Below are positions 55,631 through 64,000 of a stretch of DNA of 64,000 nt, piece by piece. The stretch is from Melittangium boletus DSM 14713. GTDB taxonomy: Bacteria > Myxococcota > Myxococcia > Myxococcales > Myxococcaceae. The translations under genes were made by a program, and so were the position numbers. Each line of letters begins with the position of its first letter. Positions within the stretch are counted from its first letter, which is position 1. The stretch is from NCBI RefSeq assembly GCF_002305855.1, contig NZ_CP022163.1:558292-622291 (forward strand). The letters run 5' to 3'. The notes under the pieces are model-generated. The model did no database searches. It was not told where the DNA came from and saw nothing but the letters and a program-made list of their open reading frames with translations.

Positions 55631-56263
55631 ATGCGCGTTCTTGGAATAAGTGCCGTTGGAATCGTCACGTTGCTCAGTTCACCCGCCTGGGCCGATCTGC
55701 CCGTTGTCCAGGAGGCGCACGCGGTCTGGGAAGGCTGTGACTACGCCATCCGGGTGGAGCAGGATGTCGACCCGATTCCCTATCCCCGGCCGCTCTACCG
55801 GGTTTCCGTGCGCAGCTCGGTTGTCTCGGCCGACACGTGCACGCTGGAGCCCCGGACCGTCGTACTGGGGACGTCGCTGCTCGAGCCACACATCGCGATC
55901 GCGGCCAATGAGCAGGGGCTCGTGGCGGCTTTCTCCGGAGGCGAGTACGTCCGGGCAATCGGCCCCTACGCCGCGACCTATGTACGTCGGCTGGAGCCGA
56001 GCACCTTGGCGACCCTGCGGCAGGAGATGATCTCGGCGGGGTGGACCTCGGCGCCGGGAACGGCGGGAGGGCCCGGGACGGCGGACGTGGTGCGCCTGGC
56101 GATCTACCCCACCCACCTCGAACTCAAGGGCATACGGAGTGGCAACCTGGTGACGGCGTACCCGAGCGGTGACTCCCGCTTCGAGGAGGGCACGGGCTTC
56201 GCGGCCTTCTACTCCAACTTCTTCGGGGTGAACCAGAAGCCGCCCATCCTGTTCGTCTATTGA
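55631..56263 (+). CDS. Secreted hypothetical protein
   Basis: The 210-residue protein has a signal peptide (MRVLGISAVGIVTLLSSPAWA) and a beta-rich mature part with two cysteines. I do not recognise the family. ATG 55631 has GAGGAGG just upstream. The gap 56264-56538 after it shows no gene. Confidence 0.68.
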   Translation: MRVLGISAVGIVTLLSSPAWADLPVVQEAHAVWEGCDYAIRVEQDVDPIPYPRPLYRVSVRSSVVSADTCTLEPRTVVLGTSLLEPHIAIAANEQGLVAAFSGGEYVRAIGPYAATYVRRLEPSTLATLRQEMISAGWTSAPGTAGGPGTADVVRLAIYPTHLELKGIRSGNLVTAYPSGDSRFEEGTGFAAFYSNFFGVNQKPPILFVY

Positions 56264-56538
56264 AACAGGCGGCGCGCCGCGCTCGCATCCCTTCCGGGCC
56301 TCACGAGGGCCGCTGACGGGGCCGCCCGAGCAGTGCTTTGGGCCGGTGCGCAAGCCGCGCGGCCCCTTGGTTGTCTGGTTTTCGCTACCACTTGGTATCG
56401 AGCCCTGACGCGCCCTAACCTGCCCGCAAGGGGTAACAGGGGGGGTTGGGAATATGGCCGGATGGGTGTCCAAACCGGTGATGACCCGCCCTCACGCCAT
56501 CCGAGGGAGTAGACTCGGCTCAGAGCGGCGGGCAACCC

Positions 56539-57339
56539 CTATTCCAATTGCCTGTCCCAGGCAGCCAACTGCATGGTCACCGTGTATTTGTAGGCGCTGG
56601 AGACATCCTCGAAGTCTTTCGGGGAAAGCGTGTTGAGGCATTCACGCAGGAAGCCCGGGTCGCAGAGCACCTCGCGGTGTTTGAATTCAGTATCAACCTC
56701 GACCAGGGCGGGAATCACCCGGAGCAAGGCTTCCATGCAATCATCGCGGGTCGCGCGAGACATGCGCTCCACCGTCAACGCCAGGTGCTCGCGCACCGAT
56801 GTGGGGCCCCCGGGACACCACGCATCCAACGTCTCGCTGTAGATGTACTTGATGAGTTCATCGAGCGTGTGGTGGGTGTCGGGCACCCTGTACGTGTAAC
56901 GCGGGCCCTGGAGCACGTCCCAGAAGCGCAGCAGCGCGGCGAGCCGCCTGGCCATGCGCTTGGCGCTCCGCGGTGGAAGAGGTGACACGGCATGGTCGAG
57001 CGCCCCCCATGGGGTGCTCAGGCAGAAAGACTCGAAGGCCTCCTCCATGCGCTGGCGCTCCTCTTTCGGGACGCCGTCATTCAAGCTCATGAAGACGCTG
57101 AGGAGCATGTAAATCCGCCAGCGCGGACGGGGAATGAGGTTGGAGTCGGCTACGGAGTCCATGATCAGCACCTCGCCGGGCAGTACCTGGAGCATCCGCT
57201 GGGGCTGGGTGAAGCCACCCGTCTTGCGGTATTCGCGGGCCCACCCCTGACCCGTGGCTCTCACCTTTCGGCGGATGGCGCTGGTGAGGTCGTGGAGCAT
57301 CGCTGGAAACTCGAGCACAGGGGACTGTGGCACGGTCAT
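56539..57339 (-). CDS. Candidate immunity protein next to an orphan toxin
   Basis: The 266-residue protein is largely helical with no signal peptide or membrane segment. Its midsection reads YRVPDTHHTLDELIKYIYSETLDAWC and the end FEDVSSAYKYTVTMQLAAWDRQLE. I recognise no family. It lies 86 bp downstream of a truncated nuclease toxin in the same orientation, the usual place for the cognate immunity gene in polymorphic toxin loci. That role is inference. ATG 57339 was chosen as the only clear start. Confidence 0.55.
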   Translation of the reverse strand: MTVPQSPVLEFPAMLHDLTSAIRRKVRATGQGWAREYRKTGGFTQPQRMLQVLPGEVLIMDSVADSNLIPRPRWRIYMLLSVFMSLNDGVPKEERQRMEEAFESFCLSTPWGALDHAVSPLPPRSAKRMARRLAALLRFWDVLQGPRYTYRVPDTHHTLDELIKYIYSETLDAWCPGGPTSVREHLALTVERMSRATRDDCMEALLRVIPALVEVDTEFKHREVLCDPGFLRECLNTLSPKDFEDVSSAYKYTVTMQLAAWDRQLE

Positions 57340-57425
57340 GGCGCTGGCCCTACCACAGCGGTCATGTGCATCTCAAGCGTCCGACATTGCGCCCGCTCCA
57401 AGGTAGGCAGATGCCTTCGGTTCGC

Positions 57426-58094
57426 TCAGTGGCAGTCCACGGGTAGGTAGACCTGGCCCTGAAAGCCGCTGGGCCAGTCGCCTCTTTCGTAGGCTGCCCG
57501 GATCGCCTGCTCGGCCATCTCGCCGCGCTGCTCTACCTCTTCCCTGGGCAATTCTTCCTCCTTTTGGGCCGCGCGCTGCTTCCAGGATGCATTGGGGCTC
57601 TTGCTCCGATAGCTCCAGCGGTAGAGCGTTACTCCGGGCTCTGGCGTGCGCCAGGACAACTGCCAGAGCGCTCCCCCGCTCTCGAAGTCGAGGAAGAGCG
57701 AACCCTCGAAGCCGGTGCCTCCCTTGAGCTTCTTGTCGGGCTCAACGACCGTATTGAGCGCCGTCAAGTAGCGCCCGGCCTGCTCTCGACCCTGCCTGCG
57801 CCCCTCTACGTTGTCTGGTTTTATCTCGAAGAGCACGAGCGCACGGGTATCGGTGATATCCGGGCGCAGGCGTCTGACGAACTCCGAGAGACGCTCGGGG
57901 TCGCCCAGCCCCGACCTCTTCACGATGTCGTAGAGATTGACGGTGTCTAGGAAGACGACACTGGTGGGGTGCCGCACGCTGTACTGCCTGCCAATGGCTT
58001 CATGCGCGGCCCGGCCAAGAAAAGCGCTCCAGGGTTCGTTGGAGTCTGGCTTGCGGCCCGGGATCTTGGAGGAGGGAGGCTCTATCGGTTCGGC
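57426..58094 (-). pseudogene. N-terminally truncated nuclease toxin (orphan C-terminal domain)
   Basis: The minus frame is open from just after a stop at 58097-58095 and encodes 222 residues with no start codon before GTG 57977. It contains PWSAFLGRAAHEAIGRQY, VVFLDTVNLYDIV and, downstream, ALVLFEIKPDNVEGRRQ with QAGRYLTALN. The D...ExK...Q layout is that of a PD-(D/E)xK restriction-type nuclease domain, common as the C-terminal toxin of polymorphic systems. The missing N-terminal delivery part makes it an orphan cassette. Confidence 0.6.
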
Positions 58095-58117
58095 TCAACG
58101 CGATAGATGGCTTCTGA

Positions 58118-58150
58118 GGAGGTGGCGGGAATCGAAGCCGCCGCCTCCCA
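58118..58150 (-). other. tRNA/tmRNA 3'-end-like fragment, candidate attachment scar
   Basis: On the minus strand the T-arm-like CGGCTTCGATTCCCGCC is followed by acceptor-like ACCTCC. Position 53 is C rather than G. The core matches the fragment at 40211-40235 except for two bases, but in the opposite orientation. It lies 20 bp upstream of the truncated toxin frame, as expected for an integration junction. Confidence 0.45.
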
Positions 58151-58226
58151 GCGGCTACGCCGCCTGCTGGGTCTGGACCTCGGCCTGGTCTTCTCTGCCC
58201 CCATCCAGGGGATCCCACCCTCAACC

Positions 58227-58865
58227 CTACACGCTGGCGCGGCCGCGAGCACTCACAACGGACGAGGCGCCCTCCTGGCTTCCTGGATAGAGCACCTGTC
58301 TGCCGTGCAGCTGCGCGAAGGGCGTGAGCGTGTGGGGCGTGGCGCGGGTGCGGCTGCTGATGTGCAGCACCTCCACGCCCCGGGCATACAGCGCGTCCGC
58401 CACGAGCGAGCGGTGGCACCGCCAGCGCACGGCCTCGGCGCACATGAGCGCCAGGGGTCCGTCCGGAGTGAGCTCCCGCAGCTCCTCGAGTCCGCGCGCG
58501 AACTCGTCCGTCCGCATGTAGTCCGCGTAGCCTCGAAAGCTGGCATTGCGCCAGGCGCTGTTCGGCGAGTCCTTGCGCGCACGCCGCAGTCCGCCGAGCC
58601 GCGGGAGGTGCACGTATCGGATGTCCGCCTCGGCGAGCGTCCGGGGAAGCGTGTCCTGATTGAATTGGGGATTGGTGCGAGAGCGCGGCACCGTGCGAAT
58701 GTCCACGAGCGTCCGGATGCCGTACGTCTGGAGCAAATCCACCAGTTGCTCCCCCGAGCGCGTGGAATGGCCCACCGTGTAGATGCGCGCCCTGGCCCAA
58801 CCCGGCGCTCTCCTCCTTGGCCGCTCGGTGCTCATCGCTGATGCCTCCTGGGACAAGGTATGCAT
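58227..58865 (-). CDS. DUF488 protein
   Basis: The 212-residue cytoplasmic protein begins with a weak leader and then ARIYTVGHSTRSGEQLVDLLQTYGI, the N-terminal DUF488 mark. It continues VDIRTVPRSRTNPQFNQ, YVHLPRLGGLRR and LALMCAEAVRWRCHRSLVADAL, the Cys/His-containing signature of the family. The role is unknown; the fold is rhodanese-like. The start could be ATG 58865 or the Met at 58832. Confidence 0.85.
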   Translation of the reverse strand: MHTLSQEASAMSTERPRRRAPGWARARIYTVGHSTRSGEQLVDLLQTYGIRTLVDIRTVPRSRTNPQFNQDTLPRTLAEADIRYVHLPRLGGLRRARKDSPNSAWRNASFRGYADYMRTDEFARGLEELRELTPDGPLALMCAEAVRWRCHRSLVADALYARGVEVLHISSRTRATPHTLTPFAQLHGRQVLYPGSQEGASSVVSARGRASV

Positions 58866-59026
58866 GGTGCTGGTACGCCTGCCGCTGGTTCGCGGGGGTC
58901 AAGCGAACCAGTCGGCAACCGTGGATCCGCTTCCTCTGACCGCGGTTGACCCGGGAAAAATCCTGATTGCTTCTATTCAAGGGAGACCAGTAAAACGCCC
59001 AAAACCAATATTCCTGGAGAACCTCC

Positions 59027-60517
59027 TTGCCCCCCATATCCGCTCCCGTCCGCAAGCTCACCGTCGGCTTCGCCTTCCTCTCCTCTCTGATGGCGTGCTC
59101 CGGACAGACGACGGACGCCCGCACCGAGGACACGCAGGGCACCCGGGAGACGGCGGCGCTCGCCGCGAGCCAGCTCTCGGTGAACCTGCGCGCCTGGTCG
59201 GGCCACTACCTCGTGGCCGACAAGGGCGGCGGCGCGGCGCTCCAGGCCTACAGCACCTGGGCCAAGGAGTGGGAGACCTTCACCCTCACGGACCTCAATG
59301 GCGGCACGCTCCAGAGCGGAGACGTGGTGACGCTGCGGGGCATCGGCGGCCAGTGGGTCTCGGCCGACAAGGGCGGTGGCGGCGCCATCTCCGTCAACGC
59401 GCCGCACGCCCTGGGCTGGGAGGAGTTCCGCATCGTCAAGGTGGGCGGCACGGGCACCATCGCCTCGGGGGACAAGATCGCCCTGCAGACCACCCTCGGC
59501 GGCCAGTTCCTGAGCGCCATCGACTCGGGCGGCGGTGATGTGCTGGCCACCGGCGTGTCGGCGCGCGAGTGGGAGACCCTGACGCTCTACACGCTCGGCT
59601 CGGCGCCGGTCACCACGCCCAAGCAGCGGGTGCTCGACTACATCAAGAGCATCTCCGGCTCGAAGACGATCGCCGGCCAGCACAACCGCGAGCCCAACTG
59701 GGAGCCCGCCAAGTGGACCAACGCCATCAACGGCACCACGGGCCGCTGGCCGGGCCTGTGGAGCGGTGACTTCCTCTACCAGCAGGAGAACATCGACAGC
59801 CGCTGGACGATGATCAACGAGGCGAAGAAGCAGTTCGCCGCGGGCGCGGTCGTGCAGCTCATGTGGCACTCCTGCCCTCCCACCCAGGGCGAGGCGTGTG
59901 CCTGGCAGGGCGGCGTCATCAGCAAGCTGAGCGACAGCCAGTGGAACGAGCTGCTCACGGATGGCTCGAACCTCAACCGCATCTGGAAGACGCGCGTCGA
60001 CCGGCTCGTGCCCTACCTGCAGGACCTGAAGAACAACGGCGTGGCGGCCCTCTTCCGCCCGTACCATGAGATGAACCAGGGCGTCTTCTGGTGGGGCGGC
60101 CGCACCGGTCCGCAGGGCACGCGCCGCCTGTATCAGATGACGCACGACTACCTGACCAAGACCAAGGGCATCGACAACCTCATCTGGGTCTGGGACGTGC
60201 AGGACCTGAGCTGGAACTTCAGCGACTACAACCCCGGGGACGCGTACTGGGACATCGCCGCGCTCGACTTCTACAACGGCGATGGCTTCACCAAGGCCAA
60301 GTACGACGCCATGCTCGCGGTGGCGGGCGGCAAGCCCATCGCCATTGGCGAGTGCGATCGCCTGCCCAGCGCGACGGAGCTGCGCAACCAGCCGCGCTGG
60401 GTCTTCTTCATGGGCTGGTCCGAGCTCGTCTACGACCGCAACTCGGCCACGGAGCTCAAGAACATCTACGCCGCCGACAACGTCCTGACGCGCGACGAGC
60501 TACCGGGCTGGCAATAG
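59027..60517 (+). CDS. GH26 mannanase lipoprotein with fascin-like domain
   Basis: The 496-residue protein starts at TTG 59027 (GGAG upstream) and has the lipobox LMAC. Residues about 45-190 form a beta-trefoil/fascin-like repeat region (YLVADKGGGAALQAY, QWVSADKGGGGAISV and QFLSAIDSGGGDVLA). The GH26 domain follows: TIAGQHNREPNWEPAKWTNAI, acid/base Glu in LFRPYHEMNQGVFWWGG and nucleophile Glu in PIAIGECDRLP. GH26 cleaves beta-mannans. It should be attached to the cell surface. Confidence 0.9.
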   Translation: MPPISAPVRKLTVGFAFLSSLMACSGQTTDARTEDTQGTRETAALAASQLSVNLRAWSGHYLVADKGGGAALQAYSTWAKEWETFTLTDLNGGTLQSGDVVTLRGIGGQWVSADKGGGGAISVNAPHALGWEEFRIVKVGGTGTIASGDKIALQTTLGGQFLSAIDSGGGDVLATGVSAREWETLTLYTLGSAPVTTPKQRVLDYIKSISGSKTIAGQHNREPNWEPAKWTNAINGTTGRWPGLWSGDFLYQQENIDSRWTMINEAKKQFAAGAVVQLMWHSCPPTQGEACAWQGGVISKLSDSQWNELLTDGSNLNRIWKTRVDRLVPYLQDLKNNGVAALFRPYHEMNQGVFWWGGRTGPQGTRRLYQMTHDYLTKTKGIDNLIWVWDVQDLSWNFSDYNPGDAYWDIAALDFYNGDGFTKAKYDAMLAVAGGKPIAIGECDRLPSATELRNQPRWVFFMGWSELVYDRNSATELKNIYAADNVLTRDELPGWQ

Positions 60518-60561
60518 GACGCGAGCGCGCCCAGTGCGCCCGCCAGGGGAAAGAGGTGCCG

Positions 60562-60984
60562 TCAGGTCGCCTTGACCCTGGCGCTGTTGAACATCCAGCT
60601 GATGCCGAACTCGTCGCAAACCACGCCGAACAGGCCACCCCAGGGGGCGTCGATGAGCGGCTGGATGAGCTTGCCGTTCGTCGCCAGCGCGTCGAAACAG
60701 CGCCTTGCCTGCTCGGGATCGTCGAGGTCGAGGGCGACGCTCACGCTCCCGGTCTGCGGCGGCGCCCCATCATTGGGGCCATCGCTCATCATCAGCAGCG
60801 CGTCACCCACGCGCAGCGCCGCGTGCATGACCCGGCTCTTCATCGCCGCGGGGCAACTCTGGTCGACGTCTCCAAACCGCTGCATCGTCTCGATTTTCGC
60901 ATCGAGGGCGCGCTGGTAGAGGGCAATGGCCTGCTCGACCCTGCCGTTGAGGATGAAGTACGGGGTCGCTGCCTTGATCGTCAT
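60562..60984 (-). CDS. PhnB-like VOC protein
   Basis: The 140-residue protein starts MTIKAATPYFILNGRVEQAIALYQRALDAK and has the PhnB/glyoxalase-like pattern with VMHAALRVGDALLMMSD and the end DAPWGGLFGVVCDEFGISWMFN. It is a cytoplasmic VOC-fold protein of unknown substrate. It is convergent with the GH26 gene. Confidence 0.88.
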   Translation of the reverse strand: MTIKAATPYFILNGRVEQAIALYQRALDAKIETMQRFGDVDQSCPAAMKSRVMHAALRVGDALLMMSDGPNDGAPPQTGSVSVALDLDDPEQARRCFDALATNGKLIQPLIDAPWGGLFGVVCDEFGISWMFNSARVKAT

Positions 60985-61116
60985 GCCGGATCCTTTCGAT
61001 GGAGAGAACGACTCTCCAGGGGAGTTTCAGCCCATGGACAGCGGGCCCCGCTCAAAATCATCGATCATCCTGTCGATTCCGCGAGAAAGAGGATGACGCA
61101 GCGCATCAACCCCGGC

Positions 61117-61207
61117 TCAGTCCGCCTGATCTCCCGGGCCGCCGGGGACGAAAATGAGCGCGGGCGCCTTGTTCTCCGCCGTGGCTCCGTCCAGGTAGAA
61201 GGCCATC
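61117..61207 (-). pseudogene. Possible alpha/beta-hydrolase N-terminal remnant
   Basis: The minus frame from ATG 61207 encodes 29 residues: MAFYLDGATAENKAPALIF and then VPGGPGDQAD before a stop. The PGGPG stretch resembles the oxyanion strand of proline iminopeptidase-type hydrolases. This is too short to be functional. The rest of 60985-61357 holds no other feature. Confidence 0.25.
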
Positions 61208-61357
61208 CGCTTCCCGCTCCGGGCGCACGGCCCTGATGGTCCATGCGCACCAACCCAGAAAGGTAGTGGAGCGCTGAGCGGATGCGACAGGCACTCATGG
61301 CAAGCCGCGCCCCGCCACACGAATGGGAAGTGTGTCGACCCTTCCCAGGGCGTTCGG

Positions 61358-63052
61358 TCAGGGAAGAGCGCAGATGAAATTCGCCGCGCCGTTGCAGGCG
61401 CTGTCGTTCCAGGCGCCGCCCGACCCATACATCTGCGTGCAGTCTTCATCCCCCCCATAGTTGTTCGGTTCGCCCGACGCCCAGGCGGTGTAATGACGGG
61501 GCGAGCCATCGGTCCAGGTGTAGTCGCCCTCCTGGACCCGGTCGTTCAGCCCCAGCCACCAGGAGCCCGTGGAGAGGGCTCGGGCCCCGGCCAGCACGGC
61601 GTCCTGGGTCGCCTGGTCGTGGATGGAGACCAGATGTCCTCCCTGGGTCACGCAGTCCGCCTCGGCGTCCGCGAAGCTCAGGGCCTGGGCGCAGAAGGCC
61701 AGCTTGCCCCCCTTGGGCGCGGGCCGCACCGTGCAGCGAGGGCACTGCGCTGGGTCCACGCACCCGACACGCGATTGGAGGTCGGCCGGCCGGTTGTTCA
61801 GGAAGTCGAGGGTCTCGGACATCTTGGTGTAGACGGTCCCCACGCTCACCTCCTTGCGCGGGTCCATGTACACCGCGGGCCAGAGCAGTGAGCCGAGGCC
61901 CAAGGCCTGCTCCTGCAAATCGAGGCCGAAGGCACTGTCGAGCACCTGTGTGTAGGCCCGCGCCAGCTTCACCTTGCAGGGCTGTGACGCGACGCACTTC
62001 TGTTGCAGCCGCCCCTGGGCCGCCCAGGGGTCCGTGTATTGAACGAAGGTCTGGTCGATGCCCCAGGGCAGGAAGACCCAACGTCCGTCCGATGGGCGGC
62101 GGTAGAGGTAGTAGTTGTTCTTGCCAGCGGCGTAGCCGTCCCAATGGCCGAGGAACAGCTCGGTGGCCGCGAAGCGCAGATACAGGTCCATGTCGATGAC
62201 CTTGTCCGCGTCCTCCAGGAACGTGGCCGGGTTGTTCATCTGATCGAGCGCCCGCGCGAGCTGGGTCAGGTCCGCGAACCCGACGTCTTCGCCCTTGTCC
62301 TGATCGAAGGTGCTCTCCTGGCCGACGGAGAGGTCGCTGCCGTATTGGCCCTCGTACAGGTTGCCGTCATCGCTGCCAAACCAGTGCTTGAGGAAGACGG
62401 GGTTGTCGGTCGCCTCGATGGTGGCGTAGAGGCCATACAACGCACCGTTCACGTGCACCGTGGCGTAGGCCGAGCGGGGGGCGGGAACCTCCATCTCGCG
62501 AAACAACATGTAGCCGAGCCGCTCGTGGATCATGCTCGGGTCCTGCACCATGTTGTTGAGGGCGAGCTTCTTGAGGCCCAACAGCGTCTGCTTGTCCTGG
62601 AATTTGTCGAACTTGAGCAGGAAGCCCGCCTTCTGGCTGAGCTTGCGCGAGGAGCCAATCCGTCCCTTGAGGCGCACGCCGATCCGCTCGAACTCGAGGG
62701 TCTGGCCGTCGAGTTCGAAGCGCAGATCGCCCTCCACGTAAGAGTCTGGCTTGGCATTGAGGGAGTCGATCGCCTCCTGCTCGAGGGTGAGCTCGAAGCG
62801 GGGAATGCTCGTGCCGGCGAACAGGGCCTCGGAGGGACGCACCTGAGGGCCAGCGTCAGGGACTCCCGCGTCTACCGCGTCCGGTTCCCCCGCGTCACCA
62901 GGTCCACCCGCGTCGCCCGGGAATTCAGCGCCCGCGTCGTGGAACTCGGATGGCGCATCCTTTCCCAACTCGTCGCCACCACAGGCGGGGGCAAGCAAGG
63001 AGCAGGTAAGCAACAGCGGCAGCAGGACCAGGGGTTGGCGCGAGGAAGTCAC
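61358..63052 (-). CDS. CotH kinase-family lipoprotein with C-type lectin domain
   Basis: The 564-residue protein has the lipobox LLAPAC and an Asp/Ala/Gly-rich linker. A CotH kinase-type domain spans residues 75-430 (GVRLKGRIGSSRKLSQKAGFLLKFDKF, MIHERLGYMLFREMEVPAPRSAYATVHVNGALYGLYATIE, VFLPWGIDQTF). A C-type lectin domain follows to the end: SWWLGLNDRVQEGDYTW, GEPNNYGGDEDC and GGAWNDSACNGAANFIC, with the EPN and WND Ca/sugar-binding motifs. CotH-lectin fusion is unusual and could tether the kinase to glycans. Start ATG 63052. Confidence 0.9.
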   Translation of the reverse strand: MTSSRQPLVLLPLLLTCSLLAPACGGDELGKDAPSEFHDAGAEFPGDAGGPGDAGEPDAVDAGVPDAGPQVRPSEALFAGTSIPRFELTLEQEAIDSLNAKPDSYVEGDLRFELDGQTLEFERIGVRLKGRIGSSRKLSQKAGFLLKFDKFQDKQTLLGLKKLALNNMVQDPSMIHERLGYMLFREMEVPAPRSAYATVHVNGALYGLYATIEATDNPVFLKHWFGSDDGNLYEGQYGSDLSVGQESTFDQDKGEDVGFADLTQLARALDQMNNPATFLEDADKVIDMDLYLRFAATELFLGHWDGYAAGKNNYYLYRRPSDGRWVFLPWGIDQTFVQYTDPWAAQGRLQQKCVASQPCKVKLARAYTQVLDSAFGLDLQEQALGLGSLLWPAVYMDPRKEVSVGTVYTKMSETLDFLNNRPADLQSRVGCVDPAQCPRCTVRPAPKGGKLAFCAQALSFADAEADCVTQGGHLVSIHDQATQDAVLAGARALSTGSWWLGLNDRVQEGDYTWTDGSPRHYTAWASGEPNNYGGDEDCTQMYGSGGAWNDSACNGAANFICALP

Positions 63053-63129
63053 GGACGGGTTTTATCCGATTTATTGGGGAAATCCCGTCTTTCCAATTTC
63101 GCCCCGATGTGAAAAGATGATGGATTGGA

Positions 63130-64000
63130 ATGACTTTTCTCATGATTCGAGCCTTCCCCCTGTTGATTGCGCTTCTGCTGTCCGTCCCGGCTTTCGCCCA
63201 GTCACCCAGACTCGGGACACAAGCCCCCAGCAACCGCCTGATCCTTCACAACGTGGCCATACTGCGCCTCAACCCCCTGGGGTTGGAGAACCAGACGCGC
63301 TTCGGCTACCAGTCGGTGCTCTACCGCAATGACTCGGCGCTCTTCCGAGACAACTACCTCTACCTGGGCGCCAGTTCGAAGCTCAACCCCGCTGGAATCA
63401 AGATAGGACCCATGGTGGAGCTCCAGCCCCTCTCCGTGTTCACCCTGCGGCTGCTGGGCGAGTACGTGGGCTTCTTCTCCACCTTCAATGCCATGCAGTC
63501 GTTCTCATCGCCCAATCAGGAGTATTCGGACGCGTTGCTGGCCGCGCGGGGAGCCTCGGGGGAGAACTATGCCGCTTCGGGACTGCACTTCATGATCGAG
63601 CCGCTGCTCCAGATGAAGGTGGGGCCCCTCCTGTTGCGCAACCGCTTCTCGCTCGAATACTGGAGCATGGCTCTGCGGGGAACGGACCGTGTCTGGTATG
63701 ACCCCACGCCGGACACGCTGCTGCCCGGCAGGGGCTTCACGCTCGGCAATGAAGCAGACATCCTCTTCGCGGGGCGCCCGTCCCTGCTGCTGGGGGCTCG
63801 CTACAACCTGCTCAAGCCGCTCTACCGTGCCCGTGACTTCGCCGCGGGCGAGGTCGAGTCCAGGAACAACGGTTACCAACGGCTGGGCCTCCTGGCGGCA
63901 TACATCTTCTGGGAGGAGCCCTACACGGCCTTCAACAGGCCCACCCTCCTCCTCAACGTCGCGTGGTACCTCCAACACCGCTACCGCGCGGGCGCGGAGG
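63130..64000 (+). CDS. Outer-membrane-like protein, 3' end outside window
   Basis: The reading frame from ATG 63130 (MTFLMIRAFPLLIALLLSVPAFAQ) has a signal peptide and then about 265 residues of alternating beta pattern, such as LYLGASSKLNPAGIKIGPMVELQPLSVFTLRLLGEYVGFF and LLLGARYNLLKPLYR. I read it as a beta-barrel or outer-membrane protein; the family is not certain. ATG 63142 is an alternative start. The gene continues past 64000. Confidence 0.72.
   Translation, partial: MTFLMIRAFPLLIALLLSVPAFAQSPRLGTQAPSNRLILHNVAILRLNPLGLENQTRFGYQSVLYRNDSALFRDNYLYLGASSKLNPAGIKIGPMVELQPLSVFTLRLLGEYVGFFSTFNAMQSFSSPNQEYSDALLAARGASGENYAASGLHFMIEPLLQMKVGPLLLRNRFSLEYWSMALRGTDRVWYDPTPDTLLPGRGFTLGNEADILFAGRPSLLLGARYNLLKPLYRARDFAAGEVESRNNGYQRLGLLAAYIFWEEPYTAFNRPTLLLNVAWYLQHRYRAGAE

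Overview
This window looks like chromosomal DNA of a myxobacterium (phylum Myxococcota, probably Cystobacterineae, Archangium/Cystobacter-like). The evidence is very high GC with G/C-ending codons almost everywhere, a close MglA-type GTPase, a DUF4388/PATAN protein, a MYXO-CTERM-like tail, and an abundance of lipoproteins, TSP3, Kelch, CotH and polysaccharide-degrading enzymes. I infer the taxon from gene content; no rRNA gene is present.

Layout. 0-3 kb: a beta-propeller-like gene runs off the left edge. A lipoprotein with two 69-residue repeats follows, flanked by two ~104-bp direct repeats that copy the propeller gene's 5' end; the second copy leads into a chimeric stub. 2.8-7.8 kb: a complete leucine operon (leuA-leuC-leuD-leuB), preceded by a Leu-rich mini-ORF and an intrinsic terminator that together look like an attenuator. 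7.9-12 kb: glutathione S-transferase, a secreted beta-helix protein, and anmK coupled to an MglA-like GTPase. 12-14.3 kb: a minus-strand operon of a YceI-like protein, an outer-membrane-type protein with CxxCH, and a TSP3/CxxCH protein. 14.4-28.4 kb: mostly housekeeping and hypothetical genes: DUF4388, a phosphatase-superfamily enzyme, a zinc-peptidase lipoprotein, a cupredoxin-like lipoprotein, an Ig-like lipoprotein, a class C beta-lactamase-fold hydrolase, a phospholipase A2-like protein, two LysR/DUF2845-type genes, sdaA, and a Sel1 lipoprotein.

28.4-64 kb: rich in secreted functions. There is a GH119 alpha-amylase with Fn3, CBM25 and CBM20, a GH44 glucanase/xyloglucanase with PKD and Fn3, a GH26 mannanase, a xylose-type ABC binding protein, an S8 protease, a TSP3/VWA lipoprotein, two CotH-kinase lipoproteins (one with a lamin-tail-like domain, one with a C-type lectin), and an amino-acid ABC importer whose operon ends with an outer-membrane porin. 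This suits a predatory or saprophytic soil bacterium that digests polymers outside the cell and imports the products.

Between about 40.2 and 58.2 kb there are signs of transfer and decay: an IS701-family remnant, a lower-GC isochorismatase/LysR pair inserted beside a truncated reading frame, several gene fragments, and an N-terminally truncated PD-(D/E)xK-like nuclease toxin with a candidate immunity gene. Two short sequences resembling the 3' end of a tRNA or tmRNA gene lie at 40.2 kb (plus) and 58.1 kb (minus). The second sits about 20 bp from the point where the toxin is truncated. I see no intact tRNA, rRNA or CRISPR array.
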